Of a stretch of 64,000 nt of DNA, positions 63,534-64,000 are shown piece by piece. The notes below the pieces were generated by a model. That model ran no database searches. It saw only the letters and a program-made list of their open reading frames with translations, and was not told where the DNA came from. Where the stretch lies: positions 62,001 through 126,000 of the forward strand of contig NZ_JACERN010000006.1 of assembly GCF_013911085.1 (NCBI RefSeq). The letters are read 5' to 3'. Position 1 is the stretch's first letter, and every line of letters starts with the position of its first letter. The stretch comes from Aquitalea aquatica (GTDB taxonomy: Bacteria; Pseudomonadota; Gammaproteobacteria; Burkholderiales; Chromobacteriaceae). The position numbers were made by a program, and so were the translations under genes.

Positions 63534-64000
63534 GCCGGGCGGTCCTCGTCGCATACCGACAGCAGCCGGCGCAGCAGCCGCAGCGGTGCGCCGATCAAGG
63601 GCAGCTTGTGCAGCAGTTCTTCGGCCGAATCCCAATAGTCGCGGTGCAGGATGAGTAGGCCATCCTCGTTGAAACGCAGATGGCTGCCACCGTGCAGGCA
63701 GTAATCCTTGCCGCGCAGGCGGAAATGAAAGTCCCAGCTGAGGAAAGCCTGCTGGCCATCCAGCAATTGCTCCAGCACCACGAAGCGCGGCTGCTCCAGC
63801 TTGCGGAACATGTGCTCGAAAATCAGCCTGACCCCTGCGCGGCTGTGCACCGTATTGAAGGGGTCCTTGAAGCTGACCGTGGCGGCGTAATACAGCGGCA
63901 GCTGTTCCAGGCTGTGTGGGGTGAGCTGGCTGTACCACCCCACCAGTGCGGACAGCTGCGCTCTCAGTGCCGCGCCAGCCGGCGCAGCAGCGGCAGCCGC
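63530..64000 (-). CDS. NTF2-like (SnoaL-type) protein, 5' end outside the window
   Basis: At least 137 residues from a GTG at 63943, but the reading frame stays open to the window edge. The extra upstream residues (LRAQLSALVGWYSQLTP) fit the family better, so the true start probably lies beyond 64000. VSFKDPFNTVHSRAGVRLIFEHMF and FRLRGKDYCLHGGSHLRFN are NTF2-like cone-fold features. The ligand is unknown. It is coupled to the DUF2256 gene. Confidence 0.8.
   Translation of the reverse strand, partial: AAAAAAPAGAALRAQLSALVGWYSQLTPHSLEQLPLYYAATVSFKDPFNTVHSRAGVRLIFEHMFRKLEQPRFVVLEQLLDGQQAFLSWDFHFRLRGKDYCLHGGSHLRFNEDGLLILHRDYWDSAEELLHKLPLIGAPLRLLRRLLSVCDEDRPA

Overview
This 64 kb window reads as a piece of a beta-proteobacterial chromosome, most likely from the Neisseriales (Chromobacteriaceae, in the range of Aquitalea, Vogesella or Chromobacterium). 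That placement is an inference from protein character: a Neisseria-type porin, separate glyQ and glyS, grpE-dnaK-dnaJ with a sigma-32 promoter, and high-GC coding sequence throughout. No search was run. I found no prophage, insertion sequence, CRISPR array, tRNA or rRNA gene. Coding density is high and the genes look intact; only the genes at the two ends are cut by the window.

Layout from left to right. 1-5 kb: trehalose unit (3' end of a GntR-type treR, two palindromic operators, PTS transporter treB, phosphotrehalase treC, LamB-type porin). 5-11 kb: an APC amino acid permease behind a structured leader, a flavodoxin-like quinone reductase, leuA and isocitrate lyase. 11-15 kb: heat-shock operon grpE-dnaK-dnaJ. 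15-18 kb: major porin, an AT-rich gap, hemB and a small membrane protein. 18-25.4 kb: carnitine catabolism cluster (LysR regulator, D-malate/tartrate dehydrogenase, BCCT transporter, alpha/beta hydrolase, carnitine monooxygenase cntA-cntB). 25.4-28 kb: threonine degradation kbl-tdh. 28-40 kb: mostly housekeeping genes (protoporphyrinogen oxidase, glyQ, a secreted adhesin-E-like protein, glyS, gmhB, plsC, a YgjP-type metalloprotease, gloA, an ion transporter, an esterase, mpl, a LysE-type exporter).

40-45.6 kb, minus strand: a PAS protein with a broken GGDEF motif, a probable tPilZ protein and serB, followed by a bufferin-type metallophore operon. That operon has two DUF2282 precursor peptides, a DUF692 multinuclear iron oxidase, a DUF2063 partner and a DoxX protein. 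It is preceded by two copies of one ECF-sigma-like promoter with identical internal spacing. 45.6-48 kb: queuosine precursor genes queC-queD-queE, where QueD contains three tandem PTPS-like segments. 48-52.7 kb: a lipid kinase, then an electrophile-stress operon (NemR-type TetR repressor, nitroreductase, old yellow enzyme, DJ-1/PfpI protein) with two matching operators. 53-59 kb: a LysR regulator, a LysO-type exporter, ohr, and malic enzyme with a divergent LysR regulator. 59.3-64 kb, minus strand: a light/oxidative-damage cluster with two different photolyase-family proteins, a Trp-rich small protein, a lipocalin, a DUF2256 zinc-ribbon-like peptide and an NTF2-like protein cut by the window end.

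The strongest candidates for further work are the bufferin operon with its twin promoters, the triple-domain QueD, the carnitine cluster with an embedded hydrolase in place of the expected aldehyde dehydrogenase, and a short dispersed repeat found twice, each time fused to the stop codon of a minus-strand gene.
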